From: Pelagibius sp.
GTDB lineage: Bacteria > Pseudomonadota > Alphaproteobacteria > Kiloniellales > Kiloniellaceae
DNA length: 32,074 bases
Assembly (NCBI RefSeq): GCF_028289705.1
Contig: NZ_JANQOI010000033.1
Location: forward strand, 1 to 32,074
Direction: 5' to 3'
Part shown: piece after piece, positions 14,835-23,264 of the stretch
Position numbering within the stretch: position 1 is the stretch's first letter
Layout: the number at the start of each line of letters is the position of its first letter
Program-made: the position numbers and the translations under genes
Notes under the pieces: model-generated
Database searches by the model: none
The model's input: only the letters and a program-made list of their open reading frames with translations
What the model was told of the DNA's origin: nothing

Positions 14835-16172
14835 ATGCTTAAGCACCTCGCGATCTTCCTCTGTTATGGCGCGGCGGCGGCGGCGGTGTTGATCTACGCG
14901 CCGCAGTGGCACGCGATCATCGACCAGCGGACGGCCCTGGCCCTGGCGGTCGCGGTGCTGCTGGGGGGCGGCCTTCTGCACGAGATCTACGCCCGCCTGG
15001 GCCGCGAGACCTTTCTGGCCCGCAAGCTCCTGTCCCTGCGCATTGCGCAGGGTGAAGCCCTCGACGAGCTGAGCTGGACGCGGCGCGAACTGGCGTTGCT
15101 GCGCGAGGCCCTGGAATCGGCGGGCGGAGTGAGCAAGTCCGGCAAGTCGGTGGACGAGGTCATCGCCGAGGTGAAGGTGCTGCAATCGCTGATCACCCGG
15201 CTCGCCCGCTCCTCCAGGGCGCCCAAGGCTGGACTGGACGGGATGCCGGAAAGCGCAGCCGCAACGGCCCCCAGCGGTGCCAGGCCGGTCACCGCCGCGG
15301 CCGCGGCTGCGGCGGCCAAGCGCCACCCCCTGGGTCCGCTCCCCGCGGCGGCCGCCTCCGCCCCCGCGGGCGAGGCGAAGGCCGCACCGCCGGCCAACGC
15401 CAACCGGCAGCCGGGAGTCCTCCCGCCCGTCGCGCTCGGCCTGGACGATTCGGCGGGGCTGGAGGTGGCGCGCCAGGCGCTGCGCGACGACCGCATCGAC
15501 CTGGTGCTGCAGCCCATCGTGCTGCTGCCGCAACGCAAGCGGCGCTACTACGAGTGCTTCTCGCGCCTGCGCACCAGCGACGGCTTCATGATCCTGCCGG
15601 AACAGTACATCAACCTCGCCGAACGCGAGGGGCTGGTGACCGCCATCGACAACATGCTGCTGATCCGCTGTATCCAGTTGATCCGCAAGATCCAGCGCCG
15701 CAACGAAGAGCTGGACTTCTTCTGCAACATTTCCAGCCACACTTTGGGCGACGACGTTTTCTTCGCCGACTTCGTCGACTTCCTCGACAGCAACCGCGAG
15801 CTGACCCAGAACCTGATCTTCGAGTTTCCGCAGAGCGACTACGAATCCTGGGACCGGGGGGCGGAGGTCTACCTGCGCCGGCTCTCCAGCCTCGGCTGCC
15901 GCTTCTCGCTGGACGGGGTGACCGACCTGCACATCGATGCCACCTCGCTCGCCCTGCGCGGCTTCCGCTTCGTCAAGGTGCGGGCCGAGGTGATGCTGGC
16001 GGACCCGGAGGCGGCCGAACGCCTGCTGGTCCGCCTGAACGAACAGGGCCTGCGCATGGTGGCCGAGAAGGTCGAAGACGAAGACGCGCTGATCGAGGTG
16101 CTGGACCTGGGGATCGACTGTGCCCAGGGCTACCTCTTCGGCGAACCCCGCCTCGCCCGTCCGGCGGCGTAA
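14835..16172 (+). CDS. TipF-like membrane protein with degenerate EAL domain
   Basis: A 445-residue protein: two N-terminal membrane helices (about 5-22 and 30-49), a coiled-coil region (about 55-125), an Ala/Pro-rich linker (about 140-205) and a C-terminal EAL domain (about 215-440). The architecture matches Caulobacter TipF, a c-di-GMP receptor that positions the flagellum. The EAL motif is ECF (Glu240), Asn298 and Glu330 are kept, but the DDFG metal pair reads LDGV (Asp360-Gly361), and VAEGVE reads VAEKVE, so hydrolysis of c-di-GMP is unlikely while binding remains possible. The ATG at 14835 is preferred to a TTG at 14802. A CtrA-type array upstream fits a cell-cycle-regulated flagellar role. 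It is convergent with the lipoprotein gene. The TipF identity is inferred from architecture and context. Confidence 0.75.
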   Translation: MLKHLAIFLCYGAAAAAVLIYAPQWHAIIDQRTALALAVAVLLGGGLLHEIYARLGRETFLARKLLSLRIAQGEALDELSWTRRELALLREALESAGGVSKSGKSVDEVIAEVKVLQSLITRLARSSRAPKAGLDGMPESAAATAPSGARPVTAAAAAAAAKRHPLGPLPAAAASAPAGEAKAAPPANANRQPGVLPPVALGLDDSAGLEVARQALRDDRIDLVLQPIVLLPQRKRRYYECFSRLRTSDGFMILPEQYINLAEREGLVTAIDNMLLIRCIQLIRKIQRRNEELDFFCNISSHTLGDDVFFADFVDFLDSNRELTQNLIFEFPQSDYESWDRGAEVYLRRLSSLGCRFSLDGVTDLHIDATSLALRGFRFVKVRAEVMLADPEAAERLLVRLNEQGLRMVAEKVEDEDALIEVLDLGIDCAQGYLFGEPRLARPAA

Positions 16173-16209
16173 GGGTGCCCCTGGGAAAAAACCGCTGCTT
16201 CGGGCCTCC

Positions 16210-16977
16210 CTACTTCAACCGCTTGAGAACCTTGTTCATGACCCGGTCTTGGATGGGTTTCATCTCGTCTGCCGTCATGCCGGGTTTTGCGCGGCGGTCG
16301 TAGGTTGACTGGAGGAAGACCACTTCAAGAAAGTTGGTAAGTCCTCGGGCAATCTTCTTTTTCGTTGGGTCGGGTTCCGGATCGTCGGATTCGACAAGAG
16401 GCTGTCCCTTGGTGGCGCTCCAGGTCATGGAACTGACCAGCAGCCTGTGGATGCAAGCCATTGCTTCTTCCGCGGAGAGATCGGCGGGGACCAGACCCGC
16501 GGCATAGGCAAGCTCGAAGGGCTTTGCCTGACTGGTAGCCCGCTTGGCGACGCAGAGTTCGTCGCTGCCGTCGTCCCGGAGGTCCGCCTGCATGGCGCTG
16601 GTGTCGGAATAGAGCGGCATCAGGACGGCCGCGTGTTTTGAGAGCGCGGTTTCGGGTAGGTCCCTCTCGACGATGAGTACCACGTTGCCGCCGGCCCCAT
16701 CATCGCGGCCGATGTTGTGACCGGTCATCGTCCTCAGCCATTGGACGCGGTTGTCGACAATGGCAGTGTGGAGGGGGCTGACCTCGCCGACCAAGGACAC
16801 CCGAACCGGACGGACCCACTTCTTCAGTCCGTCGCCCGCATCCGCCTGCGCATCGATGGGGATCACCGCACCGCGATCGGTCGGCAGGCTGTGGTCCGAT
16901 TCGGAATTGGTGACGCAGGCTGTCAGCGCGAGAAGGCTGAGGACGGCTGAGATCTTGGCAAGAGCGGTCGGCTTCAT
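16210..16977 (-). CDS. Lipoprotein, DUF2927-like
   Basis: A 255-residue protein with a lipoprotein signal peptide: basic n-region, hydrophobic core and a lipobox ending LTAC (Cys21), so it should be lipidated and held at a membrane facing the periplasm. The mature part starts with a polar stretch, then KKWVRPVRVSLVGEV and a GHNIGRDDG segment that recall the DUF2927 family of alphaproteobacterial lipoproteins; I hold that assignment at moderate confidence. It has no catalytic motif I recognise. The 3' end converges on the TipF-like gene with 37 bp between stop codons. Function unknown. Confidence 0.72.
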   Translation of the reverse strand: MKPTALAKISAVLSLLALTACVTNSESDHSLPTDRGAVIPIDAQADAGDGLKKWVRPVRVSLVGEVSPLHTAIVDNRVQWLRTMTGHNIGRDDGAGGNVVLIVERDLPETALSKHAAVLMPLYSDTSAMQADLRDDGSDELCVAKRATSQAKPFELAYAAGLVPADLSAEEAMACIHRLLVSSMTWSATKGQPLVESDDPEPDPTKKKIARGLTNFLEVVFLQSTYDRRAKPGMTADEMKPIQDRVMNKVLKRLK

Positions 16978-17192
16978 CGGATCTCCAATCGTCTTGATCG
17001 GTTGTCGCGCGGCCGTTTGTGCCGCCTCGGCGTCTCATAGCACGCTGCGCGCGAGAGTGGAACGAGGGTCCTGTCGATCACCCACTGCGGCAGGCGATCG
17101 CCCCTTTGCATCCCCGCACCCGCTGTGGCAGAAGAGCGCCGGTGCGCTTGCGCCCTTTCGGGCCGGTGCGCCTGCACCTTCTCGGAGTGTCC

Positions 17193-18068
17193 ATGTCCAG
17201 CCCTGCTTTCCACCCAGGCCTTTCGGCCCTGGCAGACCGCTACGACGCCTTCATCGTCGACCTCTGGGGGGTGATGCATGACGGCATCGCCGCTTTCCCT
17301 GAGGCCGTCACGGCGCTGGAGGCGCTGAAGGCGGCGGGCAAGCGCTCGGTCATTCTCTCCAACGCGCCGCGCCGTGCCACGGTGGTCGCCGAACGCAACG
17401 CCGAACTGGGCATTCCCGTGGACCTGCCGGACCATACGCTGACCTCGGGGGAGGACACCTGGCAGCACCTGAACACGCGTCCCGATGCCTGGTACCGGGC
17501 CCTGGGCCGGCGCTGCTATCACCTGGGTCCGGACCGGGATCAGGGCATGCGCGAGGGGCTCGACTTCGACTTCGTCGAAAGCCTTGAGGACGCTGAGTTC
17601 ATCCTCACCACTGGGAACCTGGACCGCCGCGATACCGTGGAGGTCTACCGGAACTTTCTCGGCGAAGCCCTGGCCCTCAAGCTGCCGATGATCTGCAGCA
17701 ACCCGGATCTGGAGGTCATTCGCGGCGGCGTGCGGGAAATCTGTGGCGGCGCCATCGCCCTGGACTACGAACAAAGGGGCGGCGCGGTGCGCTGGCACGG
17801 CAAGCCCCATCCGGAGGTCTATCGCAGTTGCTTTGCGCTGCTCGATGGTGTCGAGCCGGCGCGCATCGCGGCCATCGGCGATTCCCTGCGCACCGACGTG
17901 GCCGGGGCCAAGGCGGCGGGGATCGATGCGATCTTCGTCGCCGGAGGCATCCACGGCGAGGAATTGGCCGTAGACAAGAACGGGGACATCGACCCGCAGC
18001 GCCTGTCGGACTTCTTTGCGGGCACCGCGGAGCAGCCGGACGCGGTGGTGCCCATCATGCGCTGGTAG
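17193..18068 (+). CDS. HAD superfamily class IIA hydrolase (TIGR01459-like)
   Basis: A 291-residue cytosolic hydrolase of HAD class IIA. Motif I reads FIVDLWGVMHDG (nucleophile Asp23), motif II is within VILSNAPRR, the Lys lies in WHGKPHPEVY and motif IV in IAAIGDSLRTDVAGAKAAGID. The DxWGVxHDG form is that of the TIGR01459 group, whose substrate is unknown but is usually a small phosphorylated metabolite. The ATG at 17193 has GGAG five nt upstream; a longer in-frame start at 17019 adds 58 Arg/Pro-rich residues of non-coding type. The gene is followed after 45 bp by the nucleotidyl cyclase, so the two may form an operon. Confidence 0.88.
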   Translation: MSSPAFHPGLSALADRYDAFIVDLWGVMHDGIAAFPEAVTALEALKAAGKRSVILSNAPRRATVVAERNAELGIPVDLPDHTLTSGEDTWQHLNTRPDAWYRALGRRCYHLGPDRDQGMREGLDFDFVESLEDAEFILTTGNLDRRDTVEVYRNFLGEALALKLPMICSNPDLEVIRGGVREICGGAIALDYEQRGGAVRWHGKPHPEVYRSCFALLDGVEPARIAAIGDSLRTDVAGAKAAGIDAIFVAGGIHGEELAVDKNGDIDPQRLSDFFAGTAEQPDAVVPIMRW

Positions 18069-18113
18069 GCGCGGGCGGGGCCGCCTCGCCGAAGGTCGAA
18101 CAGGGGCCAGACC

Positions 18114-19913
18114 ATGCCGCAGGCCGAGAGCCGCACCTTTCACTGGCAGTTCAACAATCCGCCGGCGGCGATCTGGCCCCTCCTCGCCGACACGGTCCGC
18201 TTCAACGAGGCCGCGGGCCTGCCCCGCTACGAGGTCACCGAGACCCTGCAGGCCGACGGCACGGTGCTCTACGAGGGCGCCATGAAGCAGGGCCCGATGA
18301 CCATCGCCTGGCGGGAGATCCCGGTGAACTGGGTGGCGGGGCAGTGGTTCGAACACCGCCGGGAGTTTCGCAAGGGACCCTTGAAGAACCTGACGGCCCG
18401 CCTGGTCCTACACCCAGAGAACGGCGGTGAGGGCTGCAGCGCCGACTACACCCTGACCGCCACGCCCGCCAACCTGTTGGGCCGGGTGATCCTGAAGGCC
18501 GGCTTCTTCGAGTCGACGGCCAAGACCTTTTCCGGCCTGGCCGCCGATGCCGACCGCTATGCCAGCGGTCTCAGCGTCCAGCCCTTCAGCTTCAAGGCAC
18601 CGGCGCCCGGACCGGCAGTGGCGGAGCGGGTCGGCGAACTGGTAGCCCGCATCGAGGCCGGGCCTCACGGACATGGCCTGGCTGAGCGCCTCGCCGATCA
18701 TCTGCTGAGCGCCCAGGAGTCGGACCTGGTTCACCTCCGCCCCCTGGCCCTGGCGCGGACCTGGCAGGAGGACGAACAGGCGGTGATCGAGCTTTGCCTC
18801 GAGGCTGCGCGCGCCGGGTTGCTCACCATGCGCTGGGACCTGCTCTGTCCGCGCTGCCGCATTCCCAAGGCCGCTGTGGAGGCCCTCGACGGCCTGCCCC
18901 AGGGTGCGCACTGCGACACCTGCAACATCGACTACGGCCGCGATTTCTCGCGCAACGTGGAACTGAGCTTCGCCCCGGCACCGGCGGTCCGCGAACTGGG
19001 CTCGGGCGAGCACTGCCTCTTCGGCCCGATGTCGACGCCCCACATCTGGGTGCAGCGCAGCCTCGGCCCCGGGGAGCAGGTGACCGAGGCCTGCGATCTG
19101 CCGCCGGGCCGCTATGCCCTGCGCACGCTGGAGGCCGGGCCGGAGTGCGAGGTCGAGCTGGCCGAGGGCGCGGCCTTGCCGGCGATGGAGGTGCACGCCG
19201 ACAGCGTGCAACCGGGCGTGGTTGGCACACCGGGGACGGTCGTTCTGCGCAACGCCGCGCCACAGCCCCGCACCCTCATCGTCGAGGAGCGGCGCTGGCT
19301 CCGCGATGCCCTGACCGCCGACCGGGTGACCGCCATGCAGGCCTTCCGCGATCTCTTCTCCGACCAGGTGCTGCGGCCCGGCGACGAGGTGGCGGTCGCG
19401 CGCATCGCCCTGCTGTTCACCGACCTGCGCCGCTCCACCGACCTCTACGGGCGCATCGGCGATGCCGCCGCCTATCACCTGGTGCGCGACCACTTCGCCT
19501 TTCTCGGCGCCATCGTGCGCCGCCACAGGGGCGCGGTGGTGAAGACCATCGGCGATGCGGTGATGGCGGCCTTTGCCGCGCCGGCCGATGCCGTGGCTGC
19601 GGCCCTGGCGATCCAGGACGAGGTGGCCGGCTTCAACGTGGGGGAGCAGGTGCCGGTCGCCATCAAGCTGGGCGTTCACGAAGGCCCCTGCATCGCCGTC
19701 ACCCTGAACGGCCGCCTCGACTACTTCGGCACCACGGTGAACATGGCCGCGCGCCTGCAGGGCAAGAGCGAGGGCGGCGACCTGGTGATCTCCGAGGCCG
19801 TGGCCGAGGACCCGCTGGTCACGCCTTTGCTCGACAGGCTCGACAGCCAGTCCGAAACGACAGCGCTCAAGGGCTTCGAGGGCCCCGTCGCCTTCCGCCG
19901 CATCCGCTTCTAG
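18114..19913 (+). CDS. Multidomain class III adenylate/guanylate cyclase
   Basis: A 599-residue soluble protein. Residues about 1-155 look like an SRPBCC/START-type lipid or ligand-binding domain; the middle (about 165-420) matches the DUF5939-type region, with a zinc-ribbon-like pair of CxxC motifs (C245/C248 and C267/C270); residues about 425-599 form a class III cyclase catalytic domain. Catalytic residues are present: metal-binding Asp437 (LFTDLRRSTD) and Asp481 (KTIGDAVMAAF), substrate-binding Lys477, and transition-state Asn543 and Arg547 (VNMAARLQG). It should therefore make cAMP (or cGMP); the Lys favours ATP. The N-terminal domain is a plausible small-molecule sensor. It follows the HAD gene by 45 bp, probably in the same transcript. 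Confidence 0.9.
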   Translation: MPQAESRTFHWQFNNPPAAIWPLLADTVRFNEAAGLPRYEVTETLQADGTVLYEGAMKQGPMTIAWREIPVNWVAGQWFEHRREFRKGPLKNLTARLVLHPENGGEGCSADYTLTATPANLLGRVILKAGFFESTAKTFSGLAADADRYASGLSVQPFSFKAPAPGPAVAERVGELVARIEAGPHGHGLAERLADHLLSAQESDLVHLRPLALARTWQEDEQAVIELCLEAARAGLLTMRWDLLCPRCRIPKAAVEALDGLPQGAHCDTCNIDYGRDFSRNVELSFAPAPAVRELGSGEHCLFGPMSTPHIWVQRSLGPGEQVTEACDLPPGRYALRTLEAGPECEVELAEGAALPAMEVHADSVQPGVVGTPGTVVLRNAAPQPRTLIVEERRWLRDALTADRVTAMQAFRDLFSDQVLRPGDEVAVARIALLFTDLRRSTDLYGRIGDAAAYHLVRDHFAFLGAIVRRHRGAVVKTIGDAVMAAFAAPADAVAAALAIQDEVAGFNVGEQVPVAIKLGVHEGPCIAVTLNGRLDYFGTTVNMAARLQGKSEGGDLVISEAVAEDPLVTPLLDRLDSQSETTALKGFEGPVAFRRIRF

Positions 19914-19982
19914 ATTCTCGTTGCGCCAGGGATTAGAACGGCGGTTGCGGGTGGACGACCTGCCGACATAAGGGGGGCAAAG

Positions 19983-20570
19983 ATGCGAGCGGGTTTCAGC
20001 AGATGGGTCCTGGCCCTCCTGGGTCTGGTGCTTTTGGTGGCGGGCGGCAGCCTTCCGGCGCATGCCGCCGATTTCGATCTGACACGGCTGAAGGAGGGCG
20101 GCTACGTCGTCCTGCTGCGCCACGTGAAGGCCGGCGGCAGCGACGCCGACGACTTCGACCTCAGGAATTGCAAGACCCAGCGCCAGGTGGGCGCACCGGG
20201 CCGCAAGCAGGCGGCCGAGCTGGCGGCCCGCTTCAGGGCGGCCGGTATCGCCAAGGCCCGGGTGGTCAGCAGCCAGTTCTGCCGCGCGCTGCAGACCGCC
20301 GAGCTGCTGGGTTTGGGGCCGGTCACCGAGGAGCCCGGGCTGAACTACTTCCACTGGCGGATCGGTGACGAAGCGGCGATGACAGAGGGTCTGAAGGCCT
20401 ATCTTGCCGGCCTCGAGGCGGGCCCGCCCGAGGCGCCGTTGATCCTGGTCACCCACAGCCATGCCTTCAAGGCGATCGGAGCGCCGGGCGTGAAATCCGG
20501 CGGCGGCGTGATCCTGATGCCCAACGGCACCGACAAGCCCGAGGTGGCGGGCGAAATCACCCCACCCTGA
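19983..20570 (+). CDS. Exported histidine phosphatase family protein
   Basis: A 195-residue protein with a signal peptide (basic start, hydrophobic core at 8-22, cleavage probably after AHA at 26-28), so it is periplasmic or secreted. The phosphatase core is YVVLLRHVKAGG (Arg46, catalytic His47), SSQFCRALQTAELLG (Arg101) and LILVTHSHAF (His158), the standard residues of the branch 1/2 histidine acid phosphatase superfamily in its short form. Its substrate is unknown. AAGGGGGGC gives a strong ribosome site before the ATG. A 69-bp gap separates it from the cyclase, so co-transcription is possible. Confidence 0.87.
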   Translation: MRAGFSRWVLALLGLVLLVAGGSLPAHAADFDLTRLKEGGYVVLLRHVKAGGSDADDFDLRNCKTQRQVGAPGRKQAAELAARFRAAGIAKARVVSSQFCRALQTAELLGLGPVTEEPGLNYFHWRIGDEAAMTEGLKAYLAGLEAGPPEAPLILVTHSHAFKAIGAPGVKSGGGVILMPNGTDKPEVAGEITPP

Positions 20571-20647
20571 TCCCGCCGGCAAGGCAGCGCCAGCCTGCCC
20601 CAGCATGAAGGGCTGTCCCTCAAAAGCTTCCCGCCCGACATCCACCC

Positions 20648-20691
20648 GGCTCCGGCCAGGCTGGATCGGCGATCTCTCCAAGCCTGCGCAG
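20648..20691 (+). repeat. Partial copy of family 2 element (left internal unit only)
   Basis: The segment CTCCGGCCAGGCT followed by CCAAGCCTGCGCA matches the left internal unit of the full copy at 7491-7634 (CTTCGGCTAGGCT...CCAAGCCTGCGCA) with a few substitutions, but the terminal CCCTCACCC and the hairpins are missing. Confidence 0.6.
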
Positions 20692-20713
20692 AAGCCCAGA
20701 GACAGCTCTTTGC

Positions 20714-20824
20714 GTCACCCTCGGGCTTGTCCCGAGGGCCCATCGTGCCGTGCGCTGGAGCCTCTGTGGGAGAGGTTTGGATCTGAGGCAGCCATGGACC
20801 CTCGGGACAAGCCCGAGGGTGACG
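20714..20824. repeat. Head-to-head pair of REP-like palindromes (family 1)
   Basis: GTCACCCTCGGGCTTGTCCC (20715-20734) opens one palindrome, and its inverse, ending CCCGAGGGTGAC, closes the second at about 20792-20823. Between them are about 50 bp. Together they form a large inverted repeat like a bacterial interspersed mosaic element. Confidence 0.8.
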
Positions 20825-20960
20825 ACCTGAATAGGGGTTTCGTCGTCAATGAATTGAAGTCAAAAAGATGCCGTTCGTGTCAGACGCTCAAGCCCCAGCC
20901 GGGACGCTGCCGGTTGGGATTCGCGGTCCTGGGCAGACGGCGCCGTGCTAGCCTTTCGCG

Positions 20961-22145
20961 GTGATCGGCGATTCGAAAACTGTTGAGACGGCGGGCGGCG
21001 GGGCTGCCGCCATCGCGTTGGGCGGCTGCATCGCCCTGGCCGCGGCCATGGGGATCGGGCGTTTCGTCTATACGCCGATCCTGCCCTTCATGGTGGAGAG
21101 CCTGGGGCTCAGCCAGGCGCAGGCGGGCATCGTCGCCTCGGCCAACTTCCTCGGCTACCTGCTGGGCGCGCTCGCCGCCGCCAAGGCCAGCCTGCCGGGC
21201 GGGCGGCGGCGCTGGTTTCTGGCGGCGCTCGCCACATCGGGGGTGACCACCGCGGCCATGGCGGGCGAGGCCGCGCTGCCACTGTTCCTCCTGCTGCGAT
21301 TCCTGGGCGGTGTCGCCAGCGCCTTCGTGCTGGTCTTCTCCTCTGCCTTGGTGCTGGACCGCCTGGCGGCCGCCGGCCGACCCGGTCTCTCCGCGCTCCA
21401 TTTTGCCGGGGTGGGCAGCGGGATCGCCGTCTCCGCGGTGCTGGTGGCCTGGCTCGCCGCCCTCGGTACCGATTGGCGCGGGCTCTGGCTGGCCTCCGGC
21501 GGGCTCTCATTGCTGGCGCTGCTGGCGGTCCTCTGGCTGGTGCCGCCGGAACCCGAAACCGCCGCCGCCAAGCCGCCGGCCGCCGAGGGCGACGGCCGCA
21601 ACCGCCGCCGCCTCGCCGCCCTCATCGTCGCCTACGGCCTCTTCGGCTTCGGCTATGTGATCACCGCCACCTTCATCTCCACCCTGGTGCGCCTGACGCC
21701 GGAGATTTCCTGGCTGGAGCCCTACATCTGGCTGGCGGTGGGGCTGGCCGCCGTGCCCTCGGTCGCTTTCTGGACCTGGGTGGCGGGGCGCCTCGGCAAG
21801 GCGCGGGGCTTTGCCCTGGCCTGTCTCACCGAAGGCATCGGCGTCGCCCTCTCGGTGCTCGGCAGCGGGGCGGTTTCCGTGCTGCTGGCCGCGGCGCTCT
21901 TGGGCGGCACCTTCATGGGCATCACCGCCCTCGGTCTGGTCTACGCCCGGGCACTCACCACCGGCGATCCGCGGCGCTCCATCGCGCTGATGACCGCTGC
22001 CTTCGGCCTGGGTCAGATGATCGGGCCCAGCTTCGCCGGCTACGCCTACGGATTCGGCCAGTCCTTCCTCTTGCCAAGCCTGGTGGCCGCCTCGGCGCTG
22101 TTGGTCGCCTTCGCCCTCACCATGGACTGGCGGGCCAGGGCCTAA
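20961..22145 (+). CDS. YbfB/YjiJ-family MFS transporter
   Basis: A 394-residue inner-membrane protein with about 12 hydrophobic helices and a charged, Ala/Pro-rich central loop (about 195-215). The first helix carries MGIGRFVYTPILPFM, the hallmark of the YbfB/YjiJ subgroup, whose substrates are unknown. The GTG at 20961 is taken as the start; an ATG at residue 30 (the M of MGIGRF) would remove part of the first helix. It ends just before copy B of the 97-bp hairpin and converges on the AraC-type regulator, which leaves no regulatory hint about its substrate. Confidence 0.88.
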   Translation: MIGDSKTVETAGGGAAAIALGGCIALAAAMGIGRFVYTPILPFMVESLGLSQAQAGIVASANFLGYLLGALAAAKASLPGGRRRWFLAALATSGVTTAAMAGEAALPLFLLLRFLGGVASAFVLVFSSALVLDRLAAAGRPGLSALHFAGVGSGIAVSAVLVAWLAALGTDWRGLWLASGGLSLLALLAVLWLVPPEPETAAAKPPAAEGDGRNRRRLAALIVAYGLFGFGYVITATFISTLVRLTPEISWLEPYIWLAVGLAAVPSVAFWTWVAGRLGKARGFALACLTEGIGVALSVLGSGAVSVLLAAALLGGTFMGITALGLVYARALTTGDPRRSIALMTAAFGLGQMIGPSFAGYAYGFGQSFLLPSLVAASALLVAFALTMDWRARA

Positions 22146-22150
22146 GCACT

Positions 22151-22247
22151 TTCGACTGATGTCGAATCGGTTCCGGCCCACTCCCCTTCCCGGCCACCCA
22201 TAGGATACTGGTGCTGGGTGGCCGGCCGGGGGGGCGGGCCGGTGCCG
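22151..22247. repeat. 97-bp compound hairpin element (family 3), copy B
   Basis: Aligns without gaps to copy A (11824-11920): small dyad TTCGAC-TGAT-GTCGAA, TCGGTTCC, then arms 22173-22199 and 22216-22242 (22 of 27 pairs). The loop at 22200-22215 is ATAGGATACTGGTGCT, the reverse complement of copy A's loop except for one base, while the flanks keep the same orientation. It sits between two convergent genes and may act as a two-way terminator. Confidence 0.85.
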
Positions 22248-22263
22248 CAGAACCCAAACGACT

Positions 22264-23127
22264 TTAACCCTTCAGGGGAATGTGGATGTCGGTGATGTTG
22301 TCCGCGGGGGTCACTTCGCGCGGATTGGTCAGGTATTCCTCGTAGCAGGGGGCGTCGCCCGGCTCGTGGCCGCTCTGCGGCAGCCAGGTGCCGTAGAACC
22401 ACTGATAGGCGCCCATCAGCTCGGCATAGGCGCCCTTGAAGCGCAGCACCGCGTGGCGGCCGCCTGGTACGTCGATCAGGTGCACCGGGTCTTCGGTGGC
22501 CGTGCCCGGGGAGACGGAGATGCCGACGTCGGAGCGCAGCTCGGCCTCCGGCACTTCCGAGGGGTCGTCGTGGTAGACCCCGATGACCCGGGTGTCCGGG
22601 CCCATCGCCCCGGCGCCCATGGCCCAGCCGAAGACCCGGTTGAAGGGCTGTTCCACCTCCATGTAGGGGCCGACGTGGCGGATCGCCGCCAGGGTGAGGG
22701 GTTCGGTCTTTTCGATGCGGACGTCGTACATGGCGGGGTCTCCTTCGTCTTTCGGGGTGAGGGTGAGCGGCGGGGCAAGGCGCCCGGCGGCGCGGTAGGC
22801 GGCCGGGCTGCGCCCGAAGGCGCGGGAGAAGGCGCGGCTGAAAGCGGCGGCGGAGCCGTAGCCGGCTTGGCGGGCGACCGCCTCCACCGGATCGTCGTCC
22901 TTGATTAGCGCGCCGGCGGCATGGTGCAGGCGCAGGCGCGTCACCATCTGGGCGACGGTCTCGCCGGTGAAGGCGTGCCAGCAGCGGTGGAAGTGATAGG
23001 GCGAGAGGCAGGCGACCGCGGCCAGGCTGTCCAGGTCCAGATCCTCGTCCAGGTGCGCGGTGACGTGGTCGGTCACCCGCAGGAAGCGGGCCAGCCAGGC
23101 CTGGCGCGTGGTCTCTCTCTGGCTCAT
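22264..23127 (-). CDS. AraC-family regulator with GyrI-like effector domain
   Basis: A 287-residue regulator. An N-terminal AraC/XylS double HTH (about 12-115) includes SLAAVACLSPYHFHRCWHAFTGE and VARQAGYGSAAAFSRAFSRAFGRSPAAYR; residues about 133-287 form a GyrI-like (Rob/SoxS-type effector) domain with LAAIRHVGPYMEV and a C-terminal DIHIPLKG. Such fusions usually sense small hydrophobic or cationic compounds. The ATG at 23125-23127 has GAGGAGA about 8 nt upstream. It is convergent with the MFS gene; its target genes cannot be told from the sequence. Confidence 0.92.
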   Translation of the reverse strand: MSQRETTRQAWLARFLRVTDHVTAHLDEDLDLDSLAAVACLSPYHFHRCWHAFTGETVAQMVTRLRLHHAAGALIKDDDPVEAVARQAGYGSAAAFSRAFSRAFGRSPAAYRAAGRLAPPLTLTPKDEGDPAMYDVRIEKTEPLTLAAIRHVGPYMEVEQPFNRVFGWAMGAGAMGPDTRVIGVYHDDPSEVPEAELRSDVGISVSPGTATEDPVHLIDVPGGRHAVLRFKGAYAELMGAYQWFYGTWLPQSGHEPGDAPCYEEYLTNPREVTPADNITDIHIPLKG

Positions 23128-23264
23128 GGACGGGGTCTCCTCAGGTGCACGTTTGTTTGCCTGACCCCAGACCTACCCGAGCCCCGCTTGATCTGTCTTG
23201 CTGAATTGCGGTTGCCGAGAAGTTGCGGGCTCGTCCAACTCTGCTGGGGCCGCCCCTCTTGATT

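Larger units (their letters stand above)
20571..20960. other. Intergenic region filled with repeat fragments
   Basis: A 390-bp gap between the phosphatase and the MFS gene. It contains a fragment of the family 2 element (20648-20691) and a head-to-head pair of family 1 palindromes (20714-20824). The last 130 bp before the GTG start show no strong promoter. Confidence 0.6.

Noticed and set aside
18408-20681. Long minus-strand open frame across the cyclase and phosphatase genes
   Set aside because: No recognisable domain, and it crosses two well-supported plus-strand genes with catalytic motifs.
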